In this document: piece by piece, positions 47,040 through 55,725 of the stretch
Numbering within the stretch: position 1 is the first letter of the stretch
Layout: every line of letters begins with the position of its first letter
Assembly (NCBI GenBank): GCA_900472605.1
Contig: UCJD01000053.1
Coordinates: forward strand, 1 to 63,687
Direction of reading: 5' to 3'
Source of the DNA: Hyphomicrobiales bacterium
GTDB taxonomy: Bacteria; Pseudomonadota; Alphaproteobacteria; Rhizobiales; Rhizobiaceae
DNA length: 63,687 bases
The notes under the pieces: model-generated
Database searches by the model: none
Seen by the model: the letters and a program-made list of their open reading frames with translations, nothing else
Told to the model about the DNA's origin: nothing
Program-made: the position numbers and the translations under genes

Positions 47040-48890
47040 TCACTGCTGCGCGATCGCTGCCATCAGCCTGATGAAGCGCGGGTCGGCGCGGATGTTGTCG
47101 AGGTCTGAATCGTTTTCGAACCATCCGATCTGGTAGGAGGAGCTGTTGGGCAGCAATTGCTCCAGCAGTTCGATGGCGCGATCGGTCTCCTTGAGCACGG
47201 CGTGGACGCAGACGGCGTTGTAGCGGGTGATGACGTCGTGCGGGTCCATGGCGAGCGCGCGGTTGATCCAGGAGACGGCGCGCCTGTTGTCGCCGATCTG
47301 GGCGTAGGCGAGGGCCGCGCGGTGTACGGGGGCGGAGTTGCCGGGGTTCTGCTCGGCGGCGCGCTCGGCGCGGACAGCCCCTTCGGCGGCCCATTTGCGC
47401 CCCTCTTCGGCAAGCCCGAGGGAGCGGAAGGCGGCGGCGAGCAGGACCGGGGAGACGTAGTCATCGGCGTAAAGGCTGGCGGAGCGCTCGAAATAGATGA
47501 TCGCGTCCTCGAACTGGCCACGCTTGAACAGCCGGTGGGCGAAGTGGAAATTGGCCTCGAAGAGATTGGGATCGAGATCAAGGGCCCGGGCGAAATAGAT
47601 GTCGGCTTCTCCGTCGCGGTCGGCGTGATGCAGCGCGATGGCGCGGGCGGCGTGGGCTTCGGCGAGATCCGGGTCGAGCGCCAGCGCCTTCGATGTCATC
47701 TCGAGGATCTCGCCGATTGGCAACTCGGCGGCGTACCAGATGTAGAGCGCGCTGTCGCAATCGGCGATGCCGGCATAGGCGCGGGCATAATTCGGATCGA
47801 GCTCTGTCGCCTTGTAGAACATACGCCTTGCCATGATGAGATAGGACATGGTCATGGTGCGGGCGAATTTGCGACCGCGCAGATAGTAGGTGTAGGCCTC
47901 GACATTGGTGGTGGGATCGCTTTCGATGGCGCGCACTTCCTCCGGCCGCATCTTGACCTTCAACTGGCCGACGATGGCATGGGCGATCTCGTCCTGTATG
48001 GCGAAGATATCGGTCAGCTCGCGGTCGTAGCGGTCGGCCCAGAGATGGTCTTCATTGATGGCATCGATCATCTGCGCGCTGATGCGCACACGGCCGCCGG
48101 ATGTGCGCACACTGCCCTGCAGCACATAGCGAACCGACAGCTCGGAGGCGATCTGGCCGATCTTCATGGCGCGGCCCTTGTAGGCGAAGGTGGTGTTGCG
48201 CGGGGTGACGAGCAGGCCCGAGATCTTCGACAGGTCGGTGATGATGTCTTCCGTCAGGCCGTCGGAGAAATACTCCTGATCCGGGTCGCCGCTCATGTTG
48301 GTGAAGGGAAGCACGACGATCGAGCGGGTGTCGGCGGTGGGCGCTTCGGAGGCCACGCCGGTGACGTCATCGGGGAGATCGACGAGCACGGCGTAGACGT
48401 GGACCTTCTGCTCTATGTTTTTCAGCGTCTGACGGCCGCGATCCTCGAAGCGCAGGTCGAGACGCGCGCCGACATGGTCGCGGACCGAGGAGGAGACTGC
48501 AATGCCGCCGGGATCCGCCACCGCCTCGAGACGAGCGGCGACATTGACGCCGTCGCCGAAGATATCGCCGCCTTCGACAATGACGTCGCCGAGATTGACG
48601 CCGATGCGAAAGCGGATGCGGCGGCCTTCCGGCACCTCATGATTGCTGATCGCTATACCGCGCTGGATTTCGACGGCGCAGGCGACCGCGTTTACGACAC
48701 TGCCGAATTCCACCAGCAGCCCATCGCCGAGCAGCTTCACCACCCGGCCGCCATATTCGAGGATGGCCGGCTCGATCAGCTCGATGCGGTGACGGTTGAA
48801 AGCCTTCAGCGTGCCGGCCTCGTCTATGCCCATCAGCCTCGAATAGCCGACGACATCGGCGGCGAGGATGGCTGTCAGTCGGCGCTCCAA
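47040..48890 (-). CDS. Class III adenylate/guanylate cyclase with TolB-like and TPR domains
   Basis: Soluble signalling protein of 616 residues. Residues about 5-165 are a class III cyclase domain, with the metal-binding aspartates in ILAADVVGYSRLM and VKLLGDGLLVEF and the Asn/Arg pair in GDGVNVAARLEA. Residues about 190-330 are a TolB N-terminal-like domain (IVVLPFTNMSGDPDQEYFSDGL), and TPR repeats follow to the end. This architecture is common in rhizobia, which have many cyclases. A TTG start at 48890 is chosen because GGAGGACGCA precedes it. It lies between the two-component genes and a periplasmic binding protein. Confidence 0.9.
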   Translation of the reverse strand: MERRLTAILAADVVGYSRLMGIDEAGTLKAFNRHRIELIEPAILEYGGRVVKLLGDGLLVEFGSVVNAVACAVEIQRGIAISNHEVPEGRRIRFRIGVNLGDVIVEGGDIFGDGVNVAARLEAVADPGGIAVSSSVRDHVGARLDLRFEDRGRQTLKNIEQKVHVYAVLVDLPDDVTGVASEAPTADTRSIVVLPFTNMSGDPDQEYFSDGLTEDIITDLSKISGLLVTPRNTTFAYKGRAMKIGQIASELSVRYVLQGSVRTSGGRVRISAQMIDAINEDHLWADRYDRELTDIFAIQDEIAHAIVGQLKVKMRPEEVRAIESDPTTNVEAYTYYLRGRKFARTMTMSYLIMARRMFYKATELDPNYARAYAGIADCDSALYIWYAAELPIGEILEMTSKALALDPDLAEAHAARAIALHHADRDGEADIYFARALDLDPNLFEANFHFAHRLFKRGQFEDAIIYFERSASLYADDYVSPVLLAAAFRSLGLAEEGRKWAAEGAVRAERAAEQNPGNSAPVHRAALAYAQIGDNRRAVSWINRALAMDPHDVITRYNAVCVHAVLKETDRAIELLEQLLPNSSSYQIGWFENDSDLDNIRADPRFIRLMAAIAQQ

Positions 48891-49080
48891 TGCGTCCTCC
48901 GCGTGATCCGGAAAGGTGGTCGGGCGAGTAATCGCCTGAAGTCTACCGTCTTTGACCCTGCTTGTCGCGCGCAGCTGCTACGCCTTTGGATGAGTTTGAG
49001 CACGCGCAGCATGGCGCGAAGGCGAGATGGTGGGCGCGGGCTCACTTGTGCCTGATGGCGCAGTCATGCATTCTCACTTC

Positions 49081-50148
49081 ATGAGGAGACTGCCACTACT
49101 TGCGTTGATGTTGCTCTGTCCGGGCCTCGCCCTGGCGGAGCCGGTTTTCTACCCGGCTGTGTCGGGCAATGCCGGGGCACCCGTGCTCGTCGTCTATTCC
49201 TCCCTCGACGAGCCGCTGGCGCAGCCGATGATCCGCGGTTTCCAGGAGGCCAATCCCGATGTGGCCGTCACCTACGAGGACATGCTGACCGGCGAGATCT
49301 ACGACAGGATCGTGCGCGAGACGGATGCGGGCAAGAAGACGGCGGATTTCGCCTTCTCGTCTGCCATGGACCTGCAGGTGAAGCTTTCCAACGACGGCTA
49401 TGCGCAGCCGAGCGTTCTTCCGATGAGTGGAATTTGGCCGAAATGGGCGAACTGGCGCAACACCGCCTATGCGCTGACCTTCGAGCCCGCCGTCTTCGTC
49501 TATCACAAGCCGAGCTTCGTCAACGAACAGCCGCCGAGTTCGCGTGCCGAGTTCGTCGATTATCTCAAGCGCAAGGGCGATGCCGTGCACGGGCGGATCG
49601 GCACCTACGACATCGAGCGCTCCGGCGTCGGCTTCCTGTTCATGGCGCGCGACCAGGAGCAGTTTGGCGACATCTGGTCCGTCATCGGCGCCATGGGGGC
49701 GGCGGGGGTGAAGCTTTATTCGACGAGTTCGGCCATTCTGGAGCGCGTCTCCGACGGTCGTTTCGTGCTCGGCTACAACATTCTCGGCTCCTATGCGGCC
49801 GACTGGGCCAAGCGGCATCCCGAGGTCGGCATCGTGCTGCCGAAGGACTATACCGTCGTGATGTCGCGGATCGGGCTGGTGCCGCAGGCGGCGGCCAATC
49901 CGGAGCTCGGGCGACGCTACCTCTCCTTCTTCATGTCGAAGGAGGGGCAGACGATCATGGCGCGCGAGCTGCAGATCCCGGCCGTCAGCCCTGAAGTGAC
50001 CGGAGAGAACACCGCCAACACCATGCAGGCGCTGCTCGGTGCGCAGCTGAGGCCCGTTCCTGTCAGTCCCGGGCTGATGGTCTATCTCGACCAAGTCAAG
50101 CGGGCGCGGCTGATTGCGCACTGGAATGAAGTGCTGCGGACGCAATAA
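49081..50148 (+). CDS. Periplasmic solute-binding protein (ABC type), orphan
   Basis: Periplasmic binding protein of the class that includes iron and polyamine-type receptors, 355 residues from the ATG at 49081. A signal peptide (RRLPLLALMLLCPGLALA) ends at about residue 19. The mature part shows VLVVYSSLDEPLAQPMIRGFQEANPDVAV, the typical opening of class-II binding proteins, and LGYNILGSYAADWAKRHPEVGIVLPKDYT. Codons at 49027 and 49066 are other possible starts. No permease or ATPase gene adjoins. Since TctDE-like genes lie beside it, it may instead act as a ligand sensor for the kinase; this is inference. Confidence 0.87.
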   Translation: MRRLPLLALMLLCPGLALAEPVFYPAVSGNAGAPVLVVYSSLDEPLAQPMIRGFQEANPDVAVTYEDMLTGEIYDRIVRETDAGKKTADFAFSSAMDLQVKLSNDGYAQPSVLPMSGIWPKWANWRNTAYALTFEPAVFVYHKPSFVNEQPPSSRAEFVDYLKRKGDAVHGRIGTYDIERSGVGFLFMARDQEQFGDIWSVIGAMGAAGVKLYSTSSAILERVSDGRFVLGYNILGSYAADWAKRHPEVGIVLPKDYTVVMSRIGLVPQAAANPELGRRYLSFFMSKEGQTIMARELQIPAVSPEVTGENTANTMQALLGAQLRPVPVSPGLMVYLDQVKRARLIAHWNEVLRTQ

Positions 50149-50332
50149 GCGTCAGGCGTGCTTTTTTGGGGCAATTATATCGGATCGGTTGCATAAGTAT
50201 AGTTTCAGCCGATTTCATCGACTTTACCGGGAGATCCAGGTTTTGTACTGAACATTTAAAGCTCGAAAATTCGTCTTCCGCGCTACTATTCTTTTAACCG
50301 TCAGGCTCCATATTAGGAAATTGGAAAGGTCG

Positions 50333-50357
50333 GGAACCAATCGCCACTCCACGCGTT
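50333..50357 (+). promoter_or_regulatory. EcfG-type (general stress sigma) promoter before the receiver gene
   Basis: GGAAC (50333-50337), 16 bases, CGTT (50354-50357) exactly match the consensus for the alphaproteobacterial general stress sigma factor EcfG. It lies 46 bases upstream of the ATG at 50404 on the same strand. Confidence 0.68.
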
Positions 50358-50403
50358 TGGGAGTCTCGAAGTCTGGCGTGCATCGATCCATGGGCATTAC
50401 CGC

Positions 50404-50796
50404 ATGAACATTCTCATAGTCGAAGACGAGTTGCTGATCGCACTTGATCTTGAATCCATCGTCGAGGATCTCGGCCACACCGTTATCGGTCCGGCTCGAA
50501 CTTTGGATGAGGCGCTTGAGCTTGCCGCCGATGCGGAAGTCGCGCTGGTGGATGTGCAGCTTGCCGATGGCGTCACCGGTCCCGCGATCGCGGAACGGCT
50601 CTCCAAGGAACATGGCGTGACCGTCGTCTTCGTTACCGGCAATCCCGAGATGGTGCGCAACAGCCGCAGCGCCGTCGGCGTGGTGTCGAAGCCGCATTGG
50701 CCGGAGAAGGTATCGGAAGCACTCGACTACGCCGCTGCGATCCGGTTCGGCAAGTCGCTGATCTCGCCGCGCTTCCTGATGCCGCTTGCGTCCTGA
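50404..50796 (+). CDS. Single-domain response regulator
   Basis: A receiver of 130 residues with no output domain. The acidic pocket is in IVEDE (6-10), the phosphoacceptor is Asp50 in LVDVQL, the conserved Thr is in FVTGNPEM (about 78) and the Lys is in VSKPHW (about 96). The FVTGNPE stretch is like the receivers of PhyR and related stress-pathway proteins. An EcfG-type promoter lies just upstream. It precedes a GAF histidine kinase by 99 bases on the same strand. I infer a phosphate relay or sink in the general stress response. Confidence 0.86.
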   Translation: MNILIVEDELLIALDLESIVEDLGHTVIGPARTLDEALELAADAEVALVDVQLADGVTGPAIAERLSKEHGVTVVFVTGNPEMVRNSRSAVGVVSKPHWPEKVSEALDYAAAIRFGKSLISPRFLMPLAS

Positions 50797-50895
50797 CCAT
50801 TCGCGCCTGACAATCAACTATCTTAATCGAATGACGAACGACGGCACTGGCGATACAAATGATCGTCGGCCTTTCATCGCTACAAGGGTACTGCT

Positions 50896-52086
50896 GTGGT
50901 CCACGATTTTCAGCATGACATCGACGACGTCGCGGCGATCGAGGTCGTTCCGACGATTCTGCAGGTCATGCAGGCAACCACCGGCATGGGTTTCGTGGCG
51001 GTCGCCCGCGTCACGGACGAGCGATGGATTGCCTGCGCGGTGCTCGACAGCATCGATTTCGGCCTGACGCCGGGCGGCGAGCTCAGCGTCAAGTCGACCA
51101 TCTGCGATGAAATTCGCGACAATCGCCAGCTTGTCGCCATCGATCATGTCAGCGAGAGCCCCAATTGGGCCTCCCATCACACGCCATTGCAATACGGCTT
51201 CCAGAGCTACATCTCGGTGCCGATCATCCTCGGGGACGGATCATTTTTCGGTACGCTCTGCGCCATCGATCCCAATCCGGCGCAGGTGGACAATGCGCGC
51301 GTGATCAGCATGACCAAGCTGTTCGCCGATCTGATCGCCCGCCATCTCGATGCGCGACGACAGCTGGTCGATGCCGAGGAGCGGCTCACCGCCGAACTGC
51401 AGACCTCGCATCTGCGTGACCAGTTCATCGCCATACTCGGTCACGACATCAAGAACCCGATCGCCTCGATCGATGCGGGCGCGCGGCTGCTGCGTAAATC
51501 CGTGACCGATCCGCAGGGCAGAACGATCCTCAGCCTGATGGAACAGAGCGTCAAGCGGGTGTCCAATATCGTCGAGAACGTCATGGACTTCGCGCGCGGG
51601 CTCGGCGGCGGCATGGCGCTGCGCACCGAGATTACGCCCGTTGGCATCATGCTGGAGGATATCGTCGCCGAGTTCGCGCAGCTTTATCCGGATCGCCGGA
51701 TCGACACGGATTTTTCCGTTTCGAACAGTCTCCACGTCGATCGCGGCCGGATGGGACAGCTTTTTGCCAATCTTCTGTCCAATGCCATCGTTCACGGCGC
51801 CGGCGATGGGCCAATCCGTTGTGGTGCGCGCGAGACGGATGGCCTGTTCGAATTATGGGTCGCCAATCGCGGTGCGCCGATCTCGGCTGAGTCCGTGTCG
51901 GGCATCTTCATGCCATTCAAGCGGCGGGGTGTTCAGGGAGAGGGCCTTGGCCTCGGCATCTACATTGCGTCCGAGATCGCCAAGGCTCATGGCGGCAAGC
52001 TTTCGGTTGCTTCGGATACGGACGAAACGCGCTTTACGCTGGTCATGCCGGCGATTGTTTCGGCGCGCAACAAGGCCGCCGAATAG
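50896..52086 (+). CDS. GAF-domain sensor histidine kinase
   Basis: Cytoplasmic kinase of 396 residues with a GAF domain (about 10-155), then a classical HisKA dimerisation region with the His in FIAILGHDIKNPIASI (about residue 182) and an ATPase domain with LFANLLSNAIVHGA and the GEGLGLGIYIASEIA loop. There is no membrane segment. A GTG start at 50896 is used; a few bases upstream GGTA may be the ribosome site. It is downstream of, and probably co-transcribed with, the single-domain receiver behind the EcfG-type promoter. Confidence 0.9.
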   Translation: MVHDFQHDIDDVAAIEVVPTILQVMQATTGMGFVAVARVTDERWIACAVLDSIDFGLTPGGELSVKSTICDEIRDNRQLVAIDHVSESPNWASHHTPLQYGFQSYISVPIILGDGSFFGTLCAIDPNPAQVDNARVISMTKLFADLIARHLDARRQLVDAEERLTAELQTSHLRDQFIAILGHDIKNPIASIDAGARLLRKSVTDPQGRTILSLMEQSVKRVSNIVENVMDFARGLGGGMALRTEITPVGIMLEDIVAEFAQLYPDRRIDTDFSVSNSLHVDRGRMGQLFANLLSNAIVHGAGDGPIRCGARETDGLFELWVANRGAPISAESVSGIFMPFKRRGVQGEGLGLGIYIASEIAKAHGGKLSVASDTDETRFTLVMPAIVSARNKAAE

Positions 52087-52116
52087 CGTCGCTATCAGCT
52101 TTTCACGTCAAGCGGT

Positions 52117-52317
52117 TCAGCGGAAGCGACATGGGCGCTGCGCATTGGACAGCAGTTCCTGTTTCGTGGCGAAGGACCCGAAAAGCTTCAGCAACCGCTG
52201 CTCCTCGTCCTTTTCCAGCCGGTGCCGGCGCGAGAAATCGACAACGCTCCACACTTCGCGGAGCCTGTCGTTCTGGCGGTCTGCATCGATCTGGTTGATG
52301 TCTATGTGCGTGCTCAT
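52117..52317 (-). CDS. Hypothetical small protein behind an EcfG-type promoter
   Basis: Unrecognised 66-residue soluble protein, charged throughout, with an amphipathic helix in the middle (LREVWSVVDFSRRHRLEKDEEQRLLKL is split by basic residues at about 19-45) and a C-terminal RPCRFR. The ATG at 52317 follows GGGGAGAG. An EcfG-type promoter at 52345-52369 on the same strand would give a very short leader, so the gene is likely part of the general stress regulon. It is convergent with the GAF kinase gene, 30 bases away. Confidence 0.75.
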   Translation of the reverse strand: MSTHIDINQIDADRQNDRLREVWSVVDFSRRHRLEKDEEQRLLKLFGSFATKQELLSNAQRPCRFR

Positions 52318-52344
52318 GACAAACTCTCCCCTATACTTTCGCCT

Positions 52345-52369
52345 AACGTGGAAAGCCCGCGCTGGTTCC
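52345..52369 (-). promoter_or_regulatory. EcfG-type promoter for the 66-residue protein
   Basis: On the minus strand GGAAC (52369-52365), 16 bases, CGTT (52348-52345) match the EcfG consensus exactly. The downstream edge is 28 bases from the ATG at 52317, leaving a leader of about 20 bases that carries the GGGGAGAG ribosome site. Confidence 0.7.
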
Positions 52370-52463
52370 ATCGTTTCCGACAAAATTCCGCACATCTCAG
52401 CAGTCTGGGGCGCCCTGGCGAATTATGGCAAAAAAGTGTCCTTCCGACTGGATAGGCTGGCAA

Positions 52464-52479
52464 TGTCAGCTAAATGACA
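52464..52479. promoter_or_regulatory. Dyad TGTCA-N6-TGACA upstream of tctC
   Basis: TGTCA (52464-52468) and TGACA (52475-52479) form a perfect inverted repeat with a six-base spacer, about 170 bases before tctC. It is a candidate operator for a dimeric regulator of the tct operon, such as the TctD-like regulator at 46265. Unproven. Confidence 0.35.
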
Positions 52480-52647
52480 GCTTGGTGTGGTCATTTTTGA
52501 CGAACTTCAACTCCGTGGAGGCGGATAGGGGAAGTTTCGGGAGGAGTTCCGCCGTATCGTTCGGACCTAGACGTCCGTGTGCGCTGTCCTTCCCGATCTC
52601 ATCGAGAACATGCGCGGTTGCTCGACCGCGCCATTGGAGGACACGAC

Positions 52648-53592
52648 GTGAAACACATTTTCCTGACCAGCATTTTCGCGGCCGCCATCGCGCTGCCGGC
52701 ATTCGCCGCCGACTATACGATCATGGCGCCGGCAGCTCCTGGCGGCGGCTGGGACCAGACGGCCCGCTCGCTGCAGACCGTGATGCAGAAGGAAGGCATC
52801 TCCAGCAACGTTCAGGTGATGAACGTTCCGGGCGCCGGCGGCACCATCGGTCTCGCCCAGTTCACCGGCCAGAACAGCGGCAACCCGAACGCACTGATCG
52901 TCGGCGGCTATGTCATGGTCGGCGCCATCCTGACCAACCAGTCGCCTGTGACGCTGAAGGATGTCACGCCGATCGCGCGGCTGACCGGCGAATACGAGGC
53001 TATTGTCGTCCCAACCTCGTCCGACATCAAGACGATGGGCGATCTCGTCGCCAAGCTTAAGGCCGATCCGGGCTCGGTATCCTGGGGCGGCGGGTCGGCC
53101 GGCGGCACCGACCATATCGCGGTCGGCCTGATTGCCAAGGCTTCGGGCGTCGATCCGACGAAGATCAACTATGTCGCCTTCTCCGGTGGTGGCGAAGCGC
53201 TGGCGGCGATCCTCGGCGGCCAGGTCACGGCCGGCATCTCCGGCTATGGCGAATTCGAATCGCAGGTGAAGTCGGGCCAGCTGCGCCTGCTCGCCGTCTC
53301 CGGCGATGAGCGCATCGAGGGCGTGGACGCGCCGACGCTGAAGGAAGCCGGCATCGATGTCAGCCTGCAAAACTGGCGCATGGTGGCTGCCGCTCCCGGC
53401 CTGACGCCCGAGCAGACAGCCGCCGTTACGGCAGACTTCGACAAGCTCTCCAAGTCGGCCAGCTGGCAGGAACTCCTGAAGACCAAGGGCTGGGCCGATA
53501 CCTACCTCGCCGGCGACGCCTTCAAGGCGCAGCTCGACAAGGACGTCGCGTCCACCGAATCCATCCTCAAAGATATCGGACTTGTTCAATGA
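52648..53592 (+). CDS. tctC: Tripartite tricarboxylate transporter substrate-binding protein
   Basis: Periplasmic Bug-family receptor (314 residues) that captures the organic-acid solute and passes it to the TctAB membrane complex. A signal peptide ends after about 19 residues (ALPAFA-ADYTIM). The mature part has the Bug pattern APAAPGGGWDQTARSLQ in the first loop, the usual carboxylate clamp region, and GGGSAGGTDHIAVG further on. A GTG start at 52648 is fixed by GGAGG eight bases upstream. It overlaps tctB by four bases. Confidence 0.93.
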   Translation: MKHIFLTSIFAAAIALPAFAADYTIMAPAAPGGGWDQTARSLQTVMQKEGISSNVQVMNVPGAGGTIGLAQFTGQNSGNPNALIVGGYVMVGAILTNQSPVTLKDVTPIARLTGEYEAIVVPTSSDIKTMGDLVAKLKADPGSVSWGGGSAGGTDHIAVGLIAKASGVDPTKINYVAFSGGGEALAAILGGQVTAGISGYGEFESQVKSGQLRLLAVSGDERIEGVDAPTLKEAGIDVSLQNWRMVAAAPGLTPEQTAAVTADFDKLSKSASWQELLKTKGWADTYLAGDAFKAQLDKDVASTESILKDIGLVQ

Positions 53593-54080
53593 GCCTGGGC
53601 AACGAACCCGTGGCAGAAAAGCGCCGCCCCGATTGGGCGGCGCTGGTCATTGCCATTTGTCTTTTCGCCGTGGCTGCGGTGATGCTGTGGGATGCCTCGC
53701 ATATGCGGGTCATCGCCCAATATGACCGCATCGGACCGGCAACCGCGCCGAAGGTCGTCGCTTTCGGGCTGATCGGGCTCGGCATCTGGACCGTGTTCGA
53801 GGCGTTTCGCGGCGAGTTTCCCGAGCGCGAGCGCCAGGAAATCGCGCCGGTCATCTGGGTCGTGGCCGGGCTTGCGGCGCAGATGCTGCTCTTGAAGACC
53901 GCCGGTTTCTCGATCGCCACGGGGCTCCTGTTTGCCTTTACGGCGCGCGGTTTCGGCCAGCGCAAGCTGTGGTTCTCGATCCCCTTCGGCATCGTCTTCA
54001 GCTTCGTCGTCTGGGCGATCTTCTCGCAGCTGCTGAAGCTCACGCTGCCCGCCGGGCCGCTTGAACGCCTGTTTTTCTAG
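53589..54080 (+). CDS. tctB: Tricarboxylate transporter small permease
   Basis: Small membrane subunit of the Tct system with 163 residues and four hydrophobic segments (about 16-34, 54-70, 84-115 and 130-152). The low sequence conservation is normal for TctB; identity rests on its place between tctC and tctA and on its membrane topology. It starts in an ATGA overlap with tctC and ends 12 bases before tctA. Confidence 0.9.
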   Translation: MSLGNEPVAEKRRPDWAALVIAICLFAVAAVMLWDASHMRVIAQYDRIGPATAPKVVAFGLIGLGIWTVFEAFRGEFPERERQEIAPVIWVVAGLAAQMLLLKTAGFSIATGLLFAFTARGFGQRKLWFSIPFGIVFSFVVWAIFSQLLKLTLPAGPLERLFF

Positions 54081-54092
54081 GATACGCCAGCG

Positions 54093-55610
54093 ATGAACAC
54101 CTTCGAATTCCTGTTCCAGGGCATCCTGGTCGCCATGCAGCCGATGAACCTGCTCTATGCCTTCATCGGCGTGACGCTCGGCACCGCCGTCGGCGTGCTG
54201 CCCGGCATCGGGCCGGCGTTGACCGTGGCGCTTCTGTTGCCCGTGACTTACCAATTGGATCCGGCGGGATCGCTGATCATGTTCGCCGGCATTTACTATG
54301 GCGGCATGTATGGCGGCTCGACGACGTCGATCCTGCTCAACACGCCGGGCGAAAGCGCCTCGATCGTCACTGCGCTCGAGGGCAACAAGATGGCGCGCGC
54401 CGGGCGCGGCGGGCCGGCGCTGGCAACGGCCGCGATCGGCTCCTTCGTCGCCGGCCTGATCGCCACGCTGGGCTTGGCCTTCATCGCGCCTTTCATCGTC
54501 AAGCTGGCGCTGGTGTTCGGGCCGCGCGAGTATTTCGCGCTGATGGTGCTGGCCTTCGTCACCGTGTCGTCGGCCTTTGGCGACTCGGCCCTGCGCGGTC
54601 TTACCTCGCTGTTCATCGGCTTCGCGCTCGCCATGGTCGGCATCGACCAGCAGACCGGTCAGGCGCGGCTTTCCTTCGGCGTGCCCGATCTGCTCGATGG
54701 TGTCGAGGTGACGACGCTTGCGGTCGCCATGTTTGCGATCGGCGAGACGCTCTACATCGCCGCCCAGGGCAACAGCATCGAAGAGAAGGTCGAGGCCGTG
54801 AAGGGCTCGCTGTGGATGACGGCGGAGGATTGGGGCCGCTCGTGGAAGGCCTGGCTGCGCGGCACCGCGATCGGCTTCCCGATCGGCGCCATGCCTGCCG
54901 GCGGGGCCGAGATCGGCACGTTCCTCTCCTATGCCACCGAGAAACGGCTGGCGAAGAACCCGGAGGAATTCGGCCATGGCGCCATCGAGGGCGTTGCCGG
55001 TCCCGAGGCCGCCAACAACGCGTCGGCCGCCGGTACGCTGGTGCCACTGCTGACGCTCGGCCTGCCGACGACGGCGACGGCGGCGATCATGCTCGCCGGC
55101 TTCCAGCAATACGGGCTGCAGCCGGGGCCGCTGTTGTTCGCCAACAATCCGCAGCTGGTCTGGGGGCTGATCGCCAGCCTGCTGATCGCCAACGCCATGC
55201 TGCTGGTGCTCAACCTGCCGATGATCGGGCTCTGGGTGCGGCTGCTGACGATTCCGAAGCCGTGGCTCTATGCCGGTATCCTGCTGTTTGCGACGCTTGG
55301 CACCATCGGCGCCAACCCCTCGGTGTTCGAACTCGGCATGCTGCTGGCGTTCGGCGTGCTCGGCTACATCATGCGGCTGTTCGGCTATCCGATCGCGCCT
55401 GCCGTGGTGGGCCTGATCCTGGGGCCGCTTGCCGAACAGCAGCTGCGCCGGGCGCTCGCCATCAGCCAGGGGGATGTGACGACGCTCGTGATGTCGCCGA
55501 TCGCGGCGGGGTTGCTGATCGTGGCCGCCGCTGCCTTCATCATCCCGCTGATCCTGCGTCTGCGCGGGCGTGGGCAGGTGTTGTCGCAGCTGGCAGCCAA
55601 CGAGGACTGA
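54093..55610 (+). CDS. tctA: Tricarboxylate transporter large permease
   Basis: Large channel subunit, 505 residues and about ten to twelve helices. Family motifs are GVLPGIGPALTVALLLPVTY (about 32-51), YYGGMYGGSTTSILLNTPGE, and GPEAANNASAAGTLVPLLTLGLP in the second half. The Gly-rich loops before helices are those thought to line the solute pathway. Last gene of tctCBA; two tandem hairpins follow at 55639 and 55685. Confidence 0.95.
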   Translation: MNTFEFLFQGILVAMQPMNLLYAFIGVTLGTAVGVLPGIGPALTVALLLPVTYQLDPAGSLIMFAGIYYGGMYGGSTTSILLNTPGESASIVTALEGNKMARAGRGGPALATAAIGSFVAGLIATLGLAFIAPFIVKLALVFGPREYFALMVLAFVTVSSAFGDSALRGLTSLFIGFALAMVGIDQQTGQARLSFGVPDLLDGVEVTTLAVAMFAIGETLYIAAQGNSIEEKVEAVKGSLWMTAEDWGRSWKAWLRGTAIGFPIGAMPAGGAEIGTFLSYATEKRLAKNPEEFGHGAIEGVAGPEAANNASAAGTLVPLLTLGLPTTATAAIMLAGFQQYGLQPGPLLFANNPQLVWGLIASLLIANAMLLVLNLPMIGLWVRLLTIPKPWLYAGILLFATLGTIGANPSVFELGMLLAFGVLGYIMRLFGYPIAPAVVGLILGPLAEQQLRRALAISQGDVTTLVMSPIAAGLLIVAAAAFIIPLILRLRGRGQVLSQLAANED

Positions 55611-55638
55611 GAGACAAAGACTTATAAAAAGACTGCCG

Positions 55639-55667
55639 AGGAGCGTTCTTCTGCGATGAACGCTCCT
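55639..55667 (+). terminator. Perfect 10-bp hairpin after tctA
   Basis: AGGAGCGTTC (55639-55648) pairs without mismatch with GAACGCTCCT (55658-55667). No T run follows, so it may protect the 3' end or serve as the first of two stops. Confidence 0.5.
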
Positions 55668-55684
55668 GACCCCAAAAGACTTGC

Positions 55685-55717
55685 GGCCGGCGATGGACAC
55701 ATCCGCCGGCCGTTTTC
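55685..55717 (+). terminator. Terminator of the tct operon
   Basis: GGCCGGCG (55685-55692) pairs with CGCCGGCC (55704-55711) and is followed by GTTTTCG. It ends eight bases before the convergent gene's stop at 55726. Confidence 0.72.
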
Positions 55718-55725
55718 GTTCCAGG

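Larger units (their letters stand above)
52318..52647. other. Intergenic region between the small stress gene and tctC
   Basis: This 330-base region separates divergent genes. It holds the EcfG-type promoter at 52345 on the minus strand, a dyad TGTCA-N6-TGACA at 52464-52479, and the ribosome site of tctC. I see no further gene in it. Confidence 0.6.
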
